A stretch of DNA of 64,000 nt from Sulfurimicrobium lacus (GCF_011764585.1 NZ_AP022853.1:3691501-3755500), one strand, 5' to 3'; positions 1-10,998 are shown, numbered from the stretch's first letter. Program-made: numbers and translations. The notes: generated from the letters alone by a model not told the origin.

Positions 1-1086
1 AAGGACATCCTGAACCGCGAAGACGGCAGCGATTCGTGCGAGGCGACCTATGCCAAGGCCCTGTTGCTGAGCCTGGCCGACCCGCAACAACTGTCTTCCC
101 GGCAATTGCTGCAACTCGACCGCTGGCTCGACAAATGGTCCGCCCGCGCACCTTTGAGCAGGGAGCAGCCGCCCACGCCGACGCTGCCCCTGGTGGCGGT
201 GGACCTGTCCGGCGAAAGCGGCCCGGCGATGTACACCGGCCAGATGATGAAAGAAAAACGCTTCCTCGACACCGAGCGAACCGCCGTGTCGCTCAGGAAG
301 CGCATCAAATTTCTGCGCAGCGGCGGCAATTCTGCGGAAATCGGGCTCGGCGACGACTGCATCCAGCCCGGCTGCGAAGCCTTCCTCTCCATGCTTTACC
401 GGCGCTGGTGCGAAGTGCTGCCGACGCGCGCGCACAACCGCGACAGCGCCGAAACCGCGGTGCAGCTGTGCTTTGCTTTTCCCGCCATTCATTTCTTCCT
501 CAACGACGCCACTCCTTTCAAGCAACCGGGCGAAACACTCGACCTGGCACCCGAAATCATGGAAGACATGCGCATGTACGGGCGTGTCACCAAACGAACG
601 GAGAAACTGCTCGTCGCACGACTGGGATATACGCTGGAGAACTGGCGCTGCCTTGACCAGAGCGCGGGCGGCTTCCGCCTGTCGCGCAGCGGCGATGGGG
701 AAAGGATCAGCCAGAACCTGCTGCTTGCCCTGCGCCCGGAAGCGAGCGAGCATTTCACCCTGGCGGTGGTGCGCTGGCTGGTAATGAACGAGGATGGCAG
801 TCTCAACATCGGCACCCGCGCCCTGCCCGGATTTCCCACGCCGCTGGCGGCACGCCAGGTCACGCTCAACCCCAAGGATGCCGGCCATTTTGTCCCGGCG
901 TTCCTGCTTTCCGCCGTGCCGGAGAAAAAAGAACCCGCCAGCCTGGTGCTGCCCATCGGCTGGTTCCAGCCGGGCAAGCGCATCCACATTTACGGCAGCC
1001 AGATGGAAGAGGCGAAGCTCGTTGCGCTGCTGGAAAAAGGTGCCAATTTCGAGCGTGTCACCTTTGTCAGCGAAGTTATGTATTAG
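1..1086 (+). CDS. Conserved protein, 5' end cut by window edge
   Basis: The reading frame is open from the first base to the TAG at 1084-1086, giving about 361 visible residues; the true start lies outside the window. The first possible start codon inside (TTG at 64) is in the middle of a continuous helical stretch, so it is not the real start. No catalytic motif or transmembrane segment is visible. The last 80 residues (FVPAFLL, LVLPIGWFQPG) resemble the C-terminal part of large betaproteobacterial proteins sometimes called FimW-like or PilZ-type c-di-GMP receptors, but I cannot confirm this from sequence alone. It converges on phoR and shares a hairpin with it. Confidence 0.5.
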   Translation, partial: KDILNREDGSDSCEATYAKALLLSLADPQQLSSRQLLQLDRWLDKWSARAPLSREQPPTPTLPLVAVDLSGESGPAMYTGQMMKEKRFLDTERTAVSLRKRIKFLRSGGNSAEIGLGDDCIQPGCEAFLSMLYRRWCEVLPTRAHNRDSAETAVQLCFAFPAIHFFLNDATPFKQPGETLDLAPEIMEDMRMYGRVTKRTEKLLVARLGYTLENWRCLDQSAGGFRLSRSGDGERISQNLLLALRPEASEHFTLAVVRWLVMNEDGSLNIGTRALPGFPTPLAARQVTLNPKDAGHFVPAFLLSAVPEKKEPASLVLPIGWFQPGKRIHIYGSQMEEAKLVALLEKGANFERVTFVSEVMY

Positions 1087-1101
1087 CCTTTACGGCATTT
1101 T

Positions 1102-1156
1102 AACCACGGGGCACACGGGGATCAAAGCTCTTGTTTTCCCCGTGCACCCCGTGGTT
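1102..1156. terminator. Long inverted repeat between convergent genes
   Basis: Arms of 20 bases (1102-1121 and 1137-1156) pair with two mismatches around a 15-base loop. It sits directly after the + strand stop codon at 1086 and covers the last two bases of the phoR stop region, so it can serve both convergent transcripts. The arm (AACCACGGGGCACACGGGG) belongs to the same type as the repeat at 13427-13476. Confidence 0.7.
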
Positions 1157-2465
1157 AATTGGCTTTTCCCGATTCAATCACCCGCCGTGCCGGGAAGCAG
1201 GCGCAGAACAGACTGCCCTTGCCCGGTTCGCTGTGGATTTCCAGGCGACCCTGGTGGCGCGTCAGGATGTGCTTGACGATGGACAGCCCCAGACCGGTGC
1301 CGCCGGTTTCCCTTGAACGCCCCCGGTCCACACGGTAAAACCGTTCCGTGAGCCGGCTGATGTACTGAGGATCGATGCCGATCCCGCTATCCTTCACGCA
1401 GAACCTCGCCTCGCCGTTATTCAACTCCCAGCGCAACTCGATGTCCCCTCCTTCCGGCGTATAACGCACTGCGTTGCTGACCAGGTTGCCGAAAGCACTG
1501 CGCAAGTCGCGCTCGTTGCCGAGCAACTTGCTGTCCGTGGCGAGCTCGAGGGACAAGTGATGGCGCCCGTCGCTGAGGGACAATGCCTCCTTGTGCAGAA
1601 TCTGCAACAGGGCACACACGTCCACGGCTTCCTCTGACATCCTTTCCTGGTTGCTCTCGAGCCGCGAGAGCGTCAACAAATCATCCACCAGACCCTGCAT
1701 GCGCCGGGTCTGGTCGAGCATTAACTGGAAATGGCGCCGACTCTGCTGCATGTTGATCTGCTCGGCATCCTCGAAGGTCTCGAGAAACCCGCCCACCACC
1801 GTCAAGGGTGTGCGCAACTCATGGGAGACGTTGGCGACAAAGTCGCGGCGCATCGTTTCTACCCGTTCCAGCTGCGTGACGTCACGGCTGAGCAGCAGCT
1901 TCTGCCGGTCGCCGAAAGGAACCAGCTGGATCGACAGGGTGAGGTCGGGGTTGCGCAAGGACTTCATCATCAACGGCTCGGCGTAGTTTTGCGCGCTGAG
2001 GTAGTCGGTGAACTGCTCCTGGCGCACCAGGTAGGCCATGCGCTGCAAATGATCGCGCTGGTTGCTGATGTCGAACTGGGTTTCCGCCACCGGGTTGCAC
2101 CACTCGATCTGACTGGCCTCGTTGAGCATGACGATGCCGTCAGGCATGGCCTCGGCCGCGCGCTGGAAGCGCTCGAGCGCGGCACTCAGCTGGTGTTGGC
2201 TGCTCGACTGAATCCGGCCGGACTGGTAGATCACGTTGAACACTTCGCCCCACGCGCCGGAACCATCCGGCACTTCCGCACCAGGGGGCGCAAGCAGCCA
2301 GTTCGCCAGCGCGCGCAAATTGACGGCGTGGTGTAACAGCAGCACCAGCAGGAACGCGGCGAACATCCCCAGCGCCAGCGACGGCCCGAACAACGGCCAC
2401 ACCAGCAGCGCAACCATTGCCGCCAGTAATGGCGGCCAAAACAGGGACCAGATCAGGCCGTGCAT
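1155..2465 (-). CDS. phoR: Phosphate regulon sensor histidine kinase PhoR
   Basis: A 436-residue membrane sensor kinase. Two hydrophobic segments lie in the first 45 residues (about 5-25 and 28-46) with almost no periplasmic loop, as in PhoR. A PAS domain follows at about 105-205. The HisKA H-box SHELRTPL is near residue 215, and the HATPase domain shows the N box (FGNLVSNAVRYTP), DSGIGID and GGTGLGLSIVKH. PhoR phosphorylates and dephosphorylates PhoB according to PstSCAB transport activity. It lies 43 bases downstream of phoB on the same strand, so the pair is probably co-transcribed. No pst or phoU genes are in the window. Name based on domain order and the phoB neighbour. Confidence 0.93.
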   Translation of the reverse strand: MHGLIWSLFWPPLLAAMVALLVWPLFGPSLALGMFAAFLLVLLLHHAVNLRALANWLLAPPGAEVPDGSGAWGEVFNVIYQSGRIQSSSQHQLSAALERFQRAAEAMPDGIVMLNEASQIEWCNPVAETQFDISNQRDHLQRMAYLVRQEQFTDYLSAQNYAEPLMMKSLRNPDLTLSIQLVPFGDRQKLLLSRDVTQLERVETMRRDFVANVSHELRTPLTVVGGFLETFEDAEQINMQQSRRHFQLMLDQTRRMQGLVDDLLTLSRLESNQERMSEEAVDVCALLQILHKEALSLSDGRHHLSLELATDSKLLGNERDLRSAFGNLVSNAVRYTPEGGDIELRWELNNGEARFCVKDSGIGIDPQYISRLTERFYRVDRGRSRETGGTGLGLSIVKHILTRHQGRLEIHSEPGKGSLFCACFPARRVIESGKAN

Positions 2466-2508
2466 CAGTTTTTCTTCAAATCGGGCATGCCCGCCATGGT
2501 AAACGAAA

Positions 2509-3198
2509 TCAGCCGTTTTCTGAAAAACGGTAGCCGGAACCGCGCACCGTCTGGACCAGGTGTTCGTGCCCGGTTTCTTCCAGCGCCCGGCGCAGGCGGC
2601 GGATGTGCACGTCCACGGTGCGGTCTTCGACGAATACCTGGCTCCCCCACACTTTGTCCAGCAGCTGCCCGCGCGAATGAACTCGCTCCGCGTGAGTCAT
2701 GAGGAAATGCAGCAAACGGAACTCCGTCGGTCCGAGCTCGATCGGCCGGCCGCCGCCGGTGACCCGATGCGCGGAGGGATCGAGACGCAAGCCCCCGGTT
2801 TCCACCGGATCGTCGGTCATCTGCGGCGCGCGACGGCGCAATACCGCCTTGATACGCGCCATCAACTCGCGCGGCGAAAAAGGTTTGGTGAGGTAATCGT
2901 CGGCGCCGGTTTCGAAGCCCGCGATCTTGTCCTGCTCCTCGCCGCGCGCCGTCAGCATGATGATTGGAATAGTCTTGGTATAGGACTCTGCCTTGAGGCG
3001 GCGGGCAAACTCGATCCCACTCACGCCTGGCAGCATCCAATCGAGCAGGATCAGGTCGGGCAAGGCGTCGCGCAGCAGCGTGTACGCCTGTTCCGCGCTG
3101 ACCGCACTGATCGCGTGGTGGCCCGCCTGCTGCAGATTGAACACCAGCAATTCCTGAATCGCCGGTTCGTCTTCAACTACGAGAATATTTGCCGCCAT
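2509..3198 (-). CDS. phoB: Phosphate regulon response regulator PhoB
   Basis: A 229-residue OmpR-family regulator. The receiver domain (1-120) has the acidic pair E9-D10, phospho-acceptor D53 ([10 protein letters not shown]), T83 and K105 (TKPF). The winged-helix output domain covers about 128-226 and ends with the typical TVRGSGYRF. It activates Pho regulon promoters. A three-repeat Pho box lies 36 bases upstream of the ATG, which points to autoregulation. tsaC is upstream with a 67-base gap, so read-through from tsaC is also possible. Confidence 0.95.
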   Translation of the reverse strand: MAANILVVEDEPAIQELLVFNLQQAGHHAISAVSAEQAYTLLRDALPDLILLDWMLPGVSGIEFARRLKAESYTKTIPIIMLTARGEEQDKIAGFETGADDYLTKPFSPRELMARIKAVLRRRAPQMTDDPVETGGLRLDPSAHRVTGGGRPIELGPTEFRLLHFLMTHAERVHSRGQLLDKVWGSQVFVEDRTVDVHIRRLRRALEETGHEHLVQTVRGSGYRFSENG

Positions 3199-3233
3199 GA
3201 CCGTGTCCTTGACTTTTAACCTGCGAGGATAAT

Positions 3234-3262
3234 ATGTCAGGAATATTACAAGCTGGTGACAA
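3234..3262 (-). promoter_or_regulatory. Candidate Pho box upstream of phoB
   Basis: On the minus strand three 7-mers, TTGTCAC, TTGTAAT and CTGACAT, recur at exact 11-base spacing (7+4+7+4+7). The known PhoB half-site is CTGTCAT/TTGTCAC with a 4-base AT-rich spacer, so the repeats match at 7, 6 and 6 of 7 positions. A possible -10 (TATTAT, 3230-3235) overlaps the proximal end, and the phoB start codon is 36 bases downstream. Confidence 0.65.
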
Positions 3263-3265
3263 ATT

Positions 3266-3847
3266 TCACTTTCTCATCACCCCGCCGCTCGCCAGATCCA
3301 TGATGGTCGATGGTCGCCTGCGTCTGCCGATCAGGCCGGGCACCACGAGCGCATCGTTGCCGAAGCTGGTGAAGCATGACGCGTAGCTCCGGGCCGGTTT
3401 CAGTCCGGATCGGTTGGCGCTGGTTGAAACCAGCGCCATACCCAGCGTCTGGCACAAGCGTGCGGCCAGAGGATGCGCGCTCACGCGCACCGCGATGCTT
3501 TGATGACCGCCGCGCAACCAGGCGGGCGTCGCGTGCGCAGCAGGCAGCAGCCAGGTAACCGGCCCGGGCCAGGAAGGCGCAACGGTGCGCCATTGTTCGG
3601 CGCTGAGGGATGCGGCATAGGGCTGCAACTGGCCGAAATCAGCCCCGATCAGGATCAGCCCCTTGTGCTGGGGACGACCCTTGAGGCGCAGCAGTTTCAT
3701 GACCGCGCGGCGGTTGCGCGGGTCGCAGCCGAGGCCGTAGCAGGACTCGGTCGGGTAGGCGATCACCCCGCCCTGTTTGACATGAGCGCGCAACTTGCGC
3801 ACCAGTGCGGCGGTCAGAACCGCCGTCGCCGCTGAAAAACGGGACAT
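3266..3847 (-). CDS. tsaC: Threonylcarbamoyl-AMP synthase (YrdC/Sua5 family)
   Basis: At 193 residues this is the short TsaC form lacking the Sua5 C-terminal domain. The YrdC fold shows [16 protein letters not shown] near residue 28, [11 protein letters not shown] (KxR nucleotide-binding loop), [10 protein letters not shown] and [11 protein letters not shown]. It makes threonylcarbamoyl-AMP from threonine, bicarbonate and ATP for tRNA t6A37 modification. The ATG is 13 bases downstream of the purD stop codon, so it probably belongs to the purine transcript. Its stop codon lies at the edge of the phoB Pho box. Confidence 0.9.
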   Translation of the reverse strand: MSRFSAATAVLTAALVRKLRAHVKQGGVIAYPTESCYGLGCDPRNRRAVMKLLRLKGRPQHKGLILIGADFGQLQPYAASLSAEQWRTVAPSWPGPVTWLLPAAHATPAWLRGGHQSIAVRVSAHPLAARLCQTLGMALVSTSANRSGLKPARSYASCFTSFGNDALVVPGLIGRRRRPSTIMDLASGGVMRK

Positions 3848-3860
3848 GACTTAGAGCTCG

Positions 3861-5138
3861 TTAACGCGCTTTCTTGTCGATAGCGCGGTAGCCGATGTCG
3901 CGCCGCATCTGGCAGCCGTCGAAGCGGACCTGGTCGGCAACCTGATAAGCGCGGCTTTGCGCCATGCGCACGCTGTCGCCCAAGGCGGTGACGCACAATA
4001 CGCGTCCGCCGCTGGTGACGACCTGGCCGTTGTGTTGGGCGGTGCCGGCATGGAATACGTGCGCATCCTCTTCCGCCTTGGGCAGCCCGCTAATCACATC
4101 GCCCTTGCGCGGGCTGTCGGGGTAGCCTGCTGCCGCCAGCACCACGCCCAGCGCCACGCGCCGGTCCCATTCCGCTTCCGCCTTGTCCAGAGTGCCGTTG
4201 ACCGCGTGCTCGACCAGGCCGACCAGATCGCTCTTGAGCCTCATCATGATGGGCTGGGTTTCCGGATCGCCCATGCGGCAATTGAATTCCAACGTCTTTA
4301 CGTTTCCCTGTGGATCGATCATCAGACCGGCATAGAGGAAGCCGGTGTAGGGGATGCCATCCCTGGCCATGCCGCTCACCGTCGGCAGGATGATTTCGCG
4401 CATCACCCGTGCATGGATCTCGGGTGTGACCACGGGCGCAGGTGAATAGGCGCCCATGCCGCCGGTATTGGGCCCCTTGTCGCCGTCCAGCAATCTTTTG
4501 TGGTCCTGGCTGGTGGCTAGCGCCAGCACATGCTCGCCGTCCACCATGACGATGAAGCTGGCTTCCTCGCCGGCGAGGAATTCCTCGATCACCACGCGCG
4601 ATCCGGCGGAACCCAGCTTGTTGCCTTCGAGCATCATGTCGACGGCGGCGTGCGCCTCATCCAGGCTCATCGCGACGACCACGCCTTTGCCCGCGGCCAA
4701 GCCGTCGGCCTTGATGACGATCGGTGCGCCGTGCTGGTCCAGATAGGCGTGGGCGGCGCCGGCATCGCTGAATGTGGCATAAGCGGCAGTGGGAATGCCG
4801 TGGCGCGCCATGAAAGCCTTGGCGAAATCCTTGGAGCTTTCCAGTTGGGCGGCCTGCTTTGTCGGCCCGAAAATTTTCAGCCCGGCAGCGCGGAACGCAT
4901 CCACCACACCTTCGGCCAGCGGCGCCTCAGGCCCGACCACGGTGAGGGCGACCTTCTCCGCCAGCGCGAATTCGACCAGCTCCGTCACGGATGTGATCGC
5001 CACGTTGGTCAAGTCCGGCTCCAGCGCCGTGCCGGCATTGCCGGGCGCAACGAAGATCTTGTGCAGACGCGGCGATTGCGCCAGTTTCCACGCGATGGCG
5101 TGTTCGCGACCACCGCCGCCGATAACCAGGACTTTCAT
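3861..5138 (-). CDS. purD: Phosphoribosylamine-glycine ligase PurD
   Basis: A 425-residue GAR synthetase, second step of de novo purine synthesis (5-phosphoribosylamine + glycine + ATP). It has the N-domain start MKVLVIGGGGREHAIAWKL, PGNAGT, the ATP-grasp segment IVIKADGLAAGKGVVVA, the family signature around RMGDPETQP, and normal full length. It follows purH on the same strand, separated by 87 bases that carry a palindromic repeat, and precedes tsaC. Confidence 0.97.
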   Translation of the reverse strand: MKVLVIGGGGREHAIAWKLAQSPRLHKIFVAPGNAGTALEPDLTNVAITSVTELVEFALAEKVALTVVGPEAPLAEGVVDAFRAAGLKIFGPTKQAAQLESSKDFAKAFMARHGIPTAAYATFSDAGAAHAYLDQHGAPIVIKADGLAAGKGVVVAMSLDEAHAAVDMMLEGNKLGSAGSRVVIEEFLAGEEASFIVMVDGEHVLALATSQDHKRLLDGDKGPNTGGMGAYSPAPVVTPEIHARVMREIILPTVSGMARDGIPYTGFLYAGLMIDPQGNVKTLEFNCRMGDPETQPIMMRLKSDLVGLVEHAVNGTLDKAEAEWDRRVALGVVLAAAGYPDSPRKGDVISGLPKAEEDAHVFHAGTAQHNGQVVTSGGRVLCVTALGDSVRMAQSRAYQVADQVRFDGCQMRRDIGYRAIDKKAR

Positions 5139-5160
5139 TGTTTAGCTCTCAGTGGGAGCT

Positions 5161-5210
5161 GTCAGCTATCAGCCATCAGCTCAGCTAGAAGCTGACGGCT
5201 GATAGCTGAC
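5161..5210. repeat. GCTGACGGCTGA-type inverted repeat, purH-purD junction
   Basis: Arms at 5161-5181 and 5190-5210 are 21 bases long with a single mismatch and an 8-base loop. Extra GGCTGACGGCTGA units continue to about 5223. The same repeat family occurs at 12329-12383 and 16546-16634. Transcribed, it gives a strong stem without a T-tract, so it may slow or process the purH-purD mRNA rather than end it. Confidence 0.75.
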
Positions 5211-5225
5211 GGCTGACGGCTGATT

Positions 5226-6794
<1,569 letters not shown>

Positions 6795-6810
6795 TTTATG
6801 AATTTCCGAT

Positions 6811-7047
6811 TTATTTGATGCCGTACGTCTGCATTTTCTTGCGCAGCGTGTTGCGGTTGATGCCGAGCAACTCGGCAGCCCGGGTCTGGTTGCCCTGCGC
6901 GTGATTGAGGATGACTTCGAGCAGGGGCTTTTCGACGCAGCCGACCACCATGTCGTAGATCGCGCAGGGTGTTTCACCGTCGAGGTCGGCAAAATACTGG
7001 CTCATGGCCTTGCGCACGCAGGTTGCGATTTCGTTTTCGTTGATCAT
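6811..7047 (-). CDS. fis: Fis family DNA-binding protein
   Basis: A 78-residue nucleoid-associated protein with the typical Fis core: hydrophobic helices, then [31 protein letters not shown], of which the last part is the helix-turn-helix (about residues 52-76). The order dusB-fis is the classic arrangement in proteobacteria. It follows dusB after a 166-base spacer full of palindromic repeats and precedes purH by 16 bases. Confidence 0.93.
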   Translation of the reverse strand: MINENEIATCVRKAMSQYFADLDGETPCAIYDMVVGCVEKPLLEVILNHAQGNQTRAAELLGINRNTLRKKMQTYGIK

Positions 7048-7106
7048 GCAGCGTTACCTTGTTTTAGCAGCGGCTCTAACATAAATCTCGCGCAGCGAGC
7101 CATCGT

Positions 7107-7198
7107 CCCCCTCTCCCTGTACCCGCAAGGGGCATCCCCGCCGAGAGCGGCAGCAAAGCTGCTCGCTCTGGCGAGACGGGGGAGGGCCGGGGTGGGGG
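7107..7198. repeat. CCCTCTCCC-type palindromic repeat, dusB-fis junction
   Basis: The outer parts (CCCCCTCTCCC at the left, GGGGGAGGG at the right) can pair, and an inner hairpin pairs 7144-7154 with 7158-7169 around an AAA loop, with one bulged base. It is the only sizeable structure in the 166-base gap between dusB and fis. Confidence 0.6.
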
Positions 7199-7213
7199 AA
7201 ACGGTCATGACCG

Positions 7214-8251
7214 TCATGCCGCTGCCAGCTCTTCGGAGTGACCTTCGGCCTGGCCGTCGGAGTGGTAAGTCAGGTGAATCGAGTGCGTGCCGAGTTCGGC
7301 AAAAAAATCCTCAACTGCAGCCAGCTGCTCTGCTACCGTCGGCAGCTGGTTCATGGCATGCCGGAAGCTGGCCGAGCCCGTCAGTCCCTTGGTGTACCAG
7401 GAGATATGCTTGCGCGCCATGCGCAGACCGGTGTATTCACCGTAAAACGCGTACAGGTCGTGCAGATGGCCGATCAGCACGCGATGGATTTCGGCCACCT
7501 CGGGCGGCGGCAAGTGGCTGCCGGTTTGCAGGTAATGCGCGATCTCGCGGAAAATCCACGGCCGCCCCATCGCCGCGCGGCCGATCATGACCCCGTCCGC
7601 CCCGGTGTAGTCGAGGACATACTTGGCTTTTTCCGGGGTGGTGATATCGCCGTTGGCGAGCACCGGAATGGCGATATGCGCCTTGACTGCCGCGATGGTG
7701 TCGTATTCGGCGTCGCCGCTGTAGCCGCAGGCGCGAGTGCGCCCGTGGATGGCGAGCGACTGGATGCCGGACAGTTCAGCGATGCGCGCCACGTTGAGGG
7801 CGTTGCGGTTGTCTTTATTCCAGCCGGTGCGTATTTTCAGCGTCACCGGCACGCTTACCGCCCCCACCACCGCTTCCAGAATCCGCGCCACCAGCGCTTC
7901 GTCCTGCAGCAGGGCTGAGCCGGCCATGACGTTGCACACTTTCTTGGCGGGACAGCCCATGTTGATGTCGATGATCTGCGCGCCCTGGTCCACATTGAAT
8001 CTTGCCGCTTCGGCCAGCATCTCCGGCACTGCGCCGGCGATCTGCACCGCGATGGGCTCGACCTCGCCGTCGTGGTTGGCCCGACGCAGGGTTTTGGCGC
8101 TGCCGTACAGCAGCGAGTTGCTGGTCACCATTTCGGATACCGCCATGCCCGCGCCCATCCGCTTGCACAACTGGCGGAAAGGGCGATCGGTCACCCCCGC
8201 CATGGGGGCGACGACAAGGTTGTTCCTGAGCTGGTAGGGCCCGATTTTCAT
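7214..8251 (-). CDS. dusB: tRNA-dihydrouridine synthase DusB
   Basis: A 345-residue FMN enzyme that reduces uridine in the tRNA D-loop. The TIM barrel begins with VVAPMAGVTDRPFRQL. The catalytic-cysteine loop is IDINMGCPAKKVCNVMAGSAL, followed by LKIRTGW, the IHGRTR motif, LANGDI and DGVMIGRAAMGRPW. The ATG at 8251 (MKIGPYQL) matches the family start; the frame stays open further upstream to 8314 but that part looks non-coding. fis follows it in the usual order. Confidence 0.95.
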   Translation of the reverse strand: MKIGPYQLRNNLVVAPMAGVTDRPFRQLCKRMGAGMAVSEMVTSNSLLYGSAKTLRRANHDGEVEPIAVQIAGAVPEMLAEAARFNVDQGAQIIDINMGCPAKKVCNVMAGSALLQDEALVARILEAVVGAVSVPVTLKIRTGWNKDNRNALNVARIAELSGIQSLAIHGRTRACGYSGDAEYDTIAAVKAHIAIPVLANGDITTPEKAKYVLDYTGADGVMIGRAAMGRPWIFREIAHYLQTGSHLPPPEVAEIHRVLIGHLHDLYAFYGEYTGLRMARKHISWYTKGLTGSASFRHAMNQLPTVAEQLAAVEDFFAELGTHSIHLTYHSDGQAEGHSEELAAA

Positions 8252-8332
8252 GGATATGCGGCTGTTTGGGGAAGCCAGTGATTTTATACCGTTTCCCGCA
8301 CCATAAAAAGGCATCGACAGGCTCCGGACAAC

Positions 8333-8361
8333 AAAAAAGGCGGCACAAGGCCGCCTTTTTT
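8333..8361. terminator. Rho-independent terminator downstream of fba
   Basis: Perfect 12-base arms (AAAAAAGGCGGC at 8333-8344 and its complement at 8350-8361) enclose a 5-base loop. The stem is GC-rich with a T-run in either direction. It lies 16 bases beyond the fba stop codon and ends the tkt-gap-pgk-pyk-fba run, separating it from dusB. Confidence 0.93.
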
Positions 8362-8377
8362 GCGCTGCTACAACAGT

Positions 8378-9442
8378 TTACTTGACGACTGCTTTCAGTT
8401 CGCCCTTGCTGTACATGGTCGCGACGCGGTCGAGCATGATCGGCTTGATCTTGTCGGCGTTGCCGGCGGAGCCGAAGGCTTCGAAGCGTGCCTTGCAAAT
8501 GTCCTTCATCGCCTTGGTGGCGGCAGCGTAGAACTTGCGCGGGTCGAAATCCTTGGTGTTTTCCGCCAGGTAGCGACGGATCGCGCCGGTGGACGCCATG
8601 CGCAGGTCGGTGTCGATGTTCACCTTGCGCACGCCGTGCTTGATACCTTCGACGATTTCTTCAACCGGCACGCCGTAGGTCTGGCCCATGGTGCCGCCGA
8701 AATCGTTGATGATCTTGAGCCATTCCTGCGGCACCGAGGAGGAGCCGTGCATGACCAGGTGGGTGTTGGGGATGCGGGCGTGGATTTCCTTGATGCGGGA
8801 AATCGCCAGCACGTCGCCGGTGGGCGGACGGGTGAACTTGTATGCGCCGTGGGAGGTGCCGATGGCGATTGCCAGCGCATCCACGCCGGTGGCCTTGACG
8901 AATTCAGCGGCCTCGTTGGGGTCGGTCAGCAATTGGTCCATGGTCAGCACGCCTTCCGCGCCGTGGCCATCTTCCTTCTCGCCGTGACCGGATTCGAGCG
9001 AACCCAGGCAGCCCAGTTCGCCTTCAACGGAAACGCCGACAGCGTGGGACATTTCCACGACCTTGCGCGTCACTTCCACGTTGTATTCGAAGCTGGACGG
9101 GGTCTTGCCGTCTTCCTTCAGGGAGCCGTCCATCATCACGCTGGAGAAGCCGGAACGGATGGCGTTGATGCACACCGCAGGGGAGGCACCGTGGTCCTGG
9201 TGCATCACCACCGGAATGTGGGGATAGGCTTCGATTGCGGCGTCGATCAGGTGGCGCAGAAACGCTTCACCGGCATATTTACGTGCGCCTGCGGAACCTT
9301 GCATGATCACCGGGCTGTTGCACTCATCGGCAGCCTGCATGATTGCCTGCACCTGCTCCAGGTTGTTGACGTTGAAGGCCGGCAGGCCGTAGCCATTCTC
9401 AGCCGCGTGATCCAGCAATTGACGCATTGATACTAATGCCAT
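8378..9442 (-). CDS. fba: Class II fructose-bisphosphate aldolase (CbbA type)
   Basis: A 354-residue zinc aldolase joining DHAP and glyceraldehyde-3-phosphate. The zinc/catalytic block HQDHG (H81, D83, H84) is present, as are [15 protein letters not shown], the HGSSS phosphate/zinc loop, and NIDTDLRMA. Length and sequence type match the CbbA group of autotrophic betaproteobacteria. A clear ribosome-binding site (AAGGAG, 7-base spacing) supports the ATG. It is last in the carbon-metabolism run and followed by a strong terminator. Confidence 0.96.
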   Translation of the reverse strand: MALVSMRQLLDHAAENGYGLPAFNVNNLEQVQAIMQAADECNSPVIMQGSAGARKYAGEAFLRHLIDAAIEAYPHIPVVMHQDHGASPAVCINAIRSGFSSVMMDGSLKEDGKTPSSFEYNVEVTRKVVEMSHAVGVSVEGELGCLGSLESGHGEKEDGHGAEGVLTMDQLLTDPNEAAEFVKATGVDALAIAIGTSHGAYKFTRPPTGDVLAISRIKEIHARIPNTHLVMHGSSSVPQEWLKIINDFGGTMGQTYGVPVEEIVEGIKHGVRKVNIDTDLRMASTGAIRRYLAENTKDFDPRKFYAAATKAMKDICKARFEAFGSAGNADKIKPIMLDRVATMYSKGELKAVVK

Positions 9443-9470
9443 GGTTTATCTCCTTGATTAACTATATGTT

Positions 9471-9556
9471 GGTGAGGCGTTAGGGGTGAGGGGTGAGGCG
9501 GAAAAATACGACCGCTCCACTTTGACTTCTCGCCTCACCCCTCCCCCCTCTCGCCT
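9471..9556. repeat. GAGGGGTGAGG-type inverted repeat, pyk-fba junction
   Basis: Copies of GGTGAGG-type units on one side (9471-9500) face complementary CCTCACCCC units on the other (9531-9556). The best arms, 9490-9500 and 9531-9541, pair perfectly over 11 bases. The same unit recurs at the pgk-pyk junction. Confidence 0.7.
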
Positions 9557-9564
9557 TATGAAAT

Positions 9565-10998
9565 TTATGCCTTGCGGTGCTCGCCTACCTTAACGATTTT
9601 CATGGTGTTGGTGCCACCCGACTTGCCGATCGGCTCGCCGATGGTCAACACGATCATGTCGCCATCGCGCACCGCACCACGGCGGCGCAACTCGTCTTCC
9701 GCCTCGCGCAACAACAACTCGGGGTCGTGCGTGAACATCTTGAAATTGATCGGATGCACACCGCGGAACAAGGTCACTTTTCTACGGGTTTCCACCTGGG
9801 GTGTCAAGGCGTAGATCGGCACGCTCGTGCTGATGCGCGACATCCACAAGGCGGTGGATCCGGACTGGGTCAGGGCGGCAATCGCTTTGACATTCAGATG
9901 GTTAGCCGTGTAAATCGCGGCCAGCGCGATGGACTCGTCAATCGAACCGATATTGCGCGTCATGCGCATGCTGGTAGGCGAAACCTCAATTTCCTTTTCC
10001 GCCTCCACGCATACCCGGTCCATGGCCTGCACCGCTTCGACGGGATACTGACCGGCGGCGGTTTCCGCCGACAGCATGACCGCATCGGTGCCATCGATCA
10101 CCGCGTTGGCCACGTCGGAGACTTCCGCCCGGGTCGGGATCGGGCTGGTGATCATGGATTCCATCATCTGGGTCGCGGTGATGGCAAGCTTGTTCTTTTC
10201 CCGCGCCATACGGATCATTCTCTTCTGCAGGGCGGGCACGGCGGCATCGCCCACTTCCACGCCGAGATCCCCGCGCGCCACCATGATTACGTCCGAGGCG
10301 TCGAGGATTTCTTCCAGCGCCGGGATCGCTTCAGCGCGTTCGATCTTCGCCACCAGCAGGCCGTGGCCGCCGGCGGCCTTCAACAGCTCGCGCGCCAGGA
10401 TCATGTCCGCGCCATTGCGCGGGAAGGACACCGCGACGTAATCCGCCTTGAGTTCGGCAGCCGTCTTGATGTCTTCCTTGTCCTTGTCGGTCAAGGCTGC
10501 CGCGGACAAGCCGCCGCCCTGCCGGTTGATGCCCTTGTTATTGGACAGCACGCCGCCCTGGCGGACCTGGCACATGATCTCGTTGCCGCGCACTTCCTCC
10601 ACCCACATGACGATGCGGCCATCGTCCAGCAACAGGGTGGATCCGCGCTTCACATCCTTGGGCAGATCCTTGTAATCCAGGCCGACGCGTTCCTGGTTGC
10701 CGAGTACACAGTCGGCATCCAGTATGAAGTTGTCGCCATTATTCAGGGTGATCTTGCCCTGTTCGAATTTTCCGATACGGATCTTGGGGCCCTGCAGATC
10801 CACCAGCACGCCGACTGCCCGGCCGCGTGCGCGCGCCAGGGAGCGCACCATCTCGGCACGCTGAATATGATCTTCGGGTTTGCCGTGGGAGAAATTCAGG
10901 CGCACCACGTCGACGCCGGCCTCGATCAGGGCATCAAGCACTTTCGGATCATTCGAAGACGGTCCGAGCGTGGCTACAATTTTGGTTCTGCGTATCAT
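9565..10998 (-). CDS. pyk: Pyruvate kinase
   Basis: A 477-residue glycolytic kinase (phosphoenolpyruvate + ADP to pyruvate + ATP). It starts MIRRTKIVATLGPSS and shows LVDLQGPKIRIG, the catalytic lysine region LLVAKIERAEAI, the metal site MVARGDLGVE, ATQMMESM, and the C-terminal allosteric domain with LTIGEP. No good ribosome-binding site precedes the ATG: the leader is made of the GAGGGGTGAGG repeat. It is third from the end in the order tkt-gap-pgk-pyk-fba read from upstream. Confidence 0.97.
   Translation of the reverse strand: MIRRTKIVATLGPSSNDPKVLDALIEAGVDVVRLNFSHGKPEDHIQRAEMVRSLARARGRAVGVLVDLQGPKIRIGKFEQGKITLNNGDNFILDADCVLGNQERVGLDYKDLPKDVKRGSTLLLDDGRIVMWVEEVRGNEIMCQVRQGGVLSNNKGINRQGGGLSAAALTDKDKEDIKTAAELKADYVAVSFPRNGADMILARELLKAAGGHGLLVAKIERAEAIPALEEILDASDVIMVARGDLGVEVGDAAVPALQKRMIRMAREKNKLAITATQMMESMITSPIPTRAEVSDVANAVIDGTDAVMLSAETAAGQYPVEAVQAMDRVCVEAEKEIEVSPTSMRMTRNIGSIDESIALAAIYTANHLNVKAIAALTQSGSTALWMSRISTSVPIYALTPQVETRRKVTLFRGVHPINFKMFTHDPELLLREAEDELRRRGAVRDGDMIVLTIGEPIGKSGGTNTMKIVKVGEHRKA

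Noticed and set aside
5139-5225. Short regular repeats considered as a CRISPR array
   Set aside because: Units are 6-7 bases, contiguous and inverted, with no spacers and no cas genes.
6795-6992. N-terminal extension of purH by 66 codons
   Set aside because: The extension is a shadow of fis in another frame; PurH proteins begin at the ATG at 6794.
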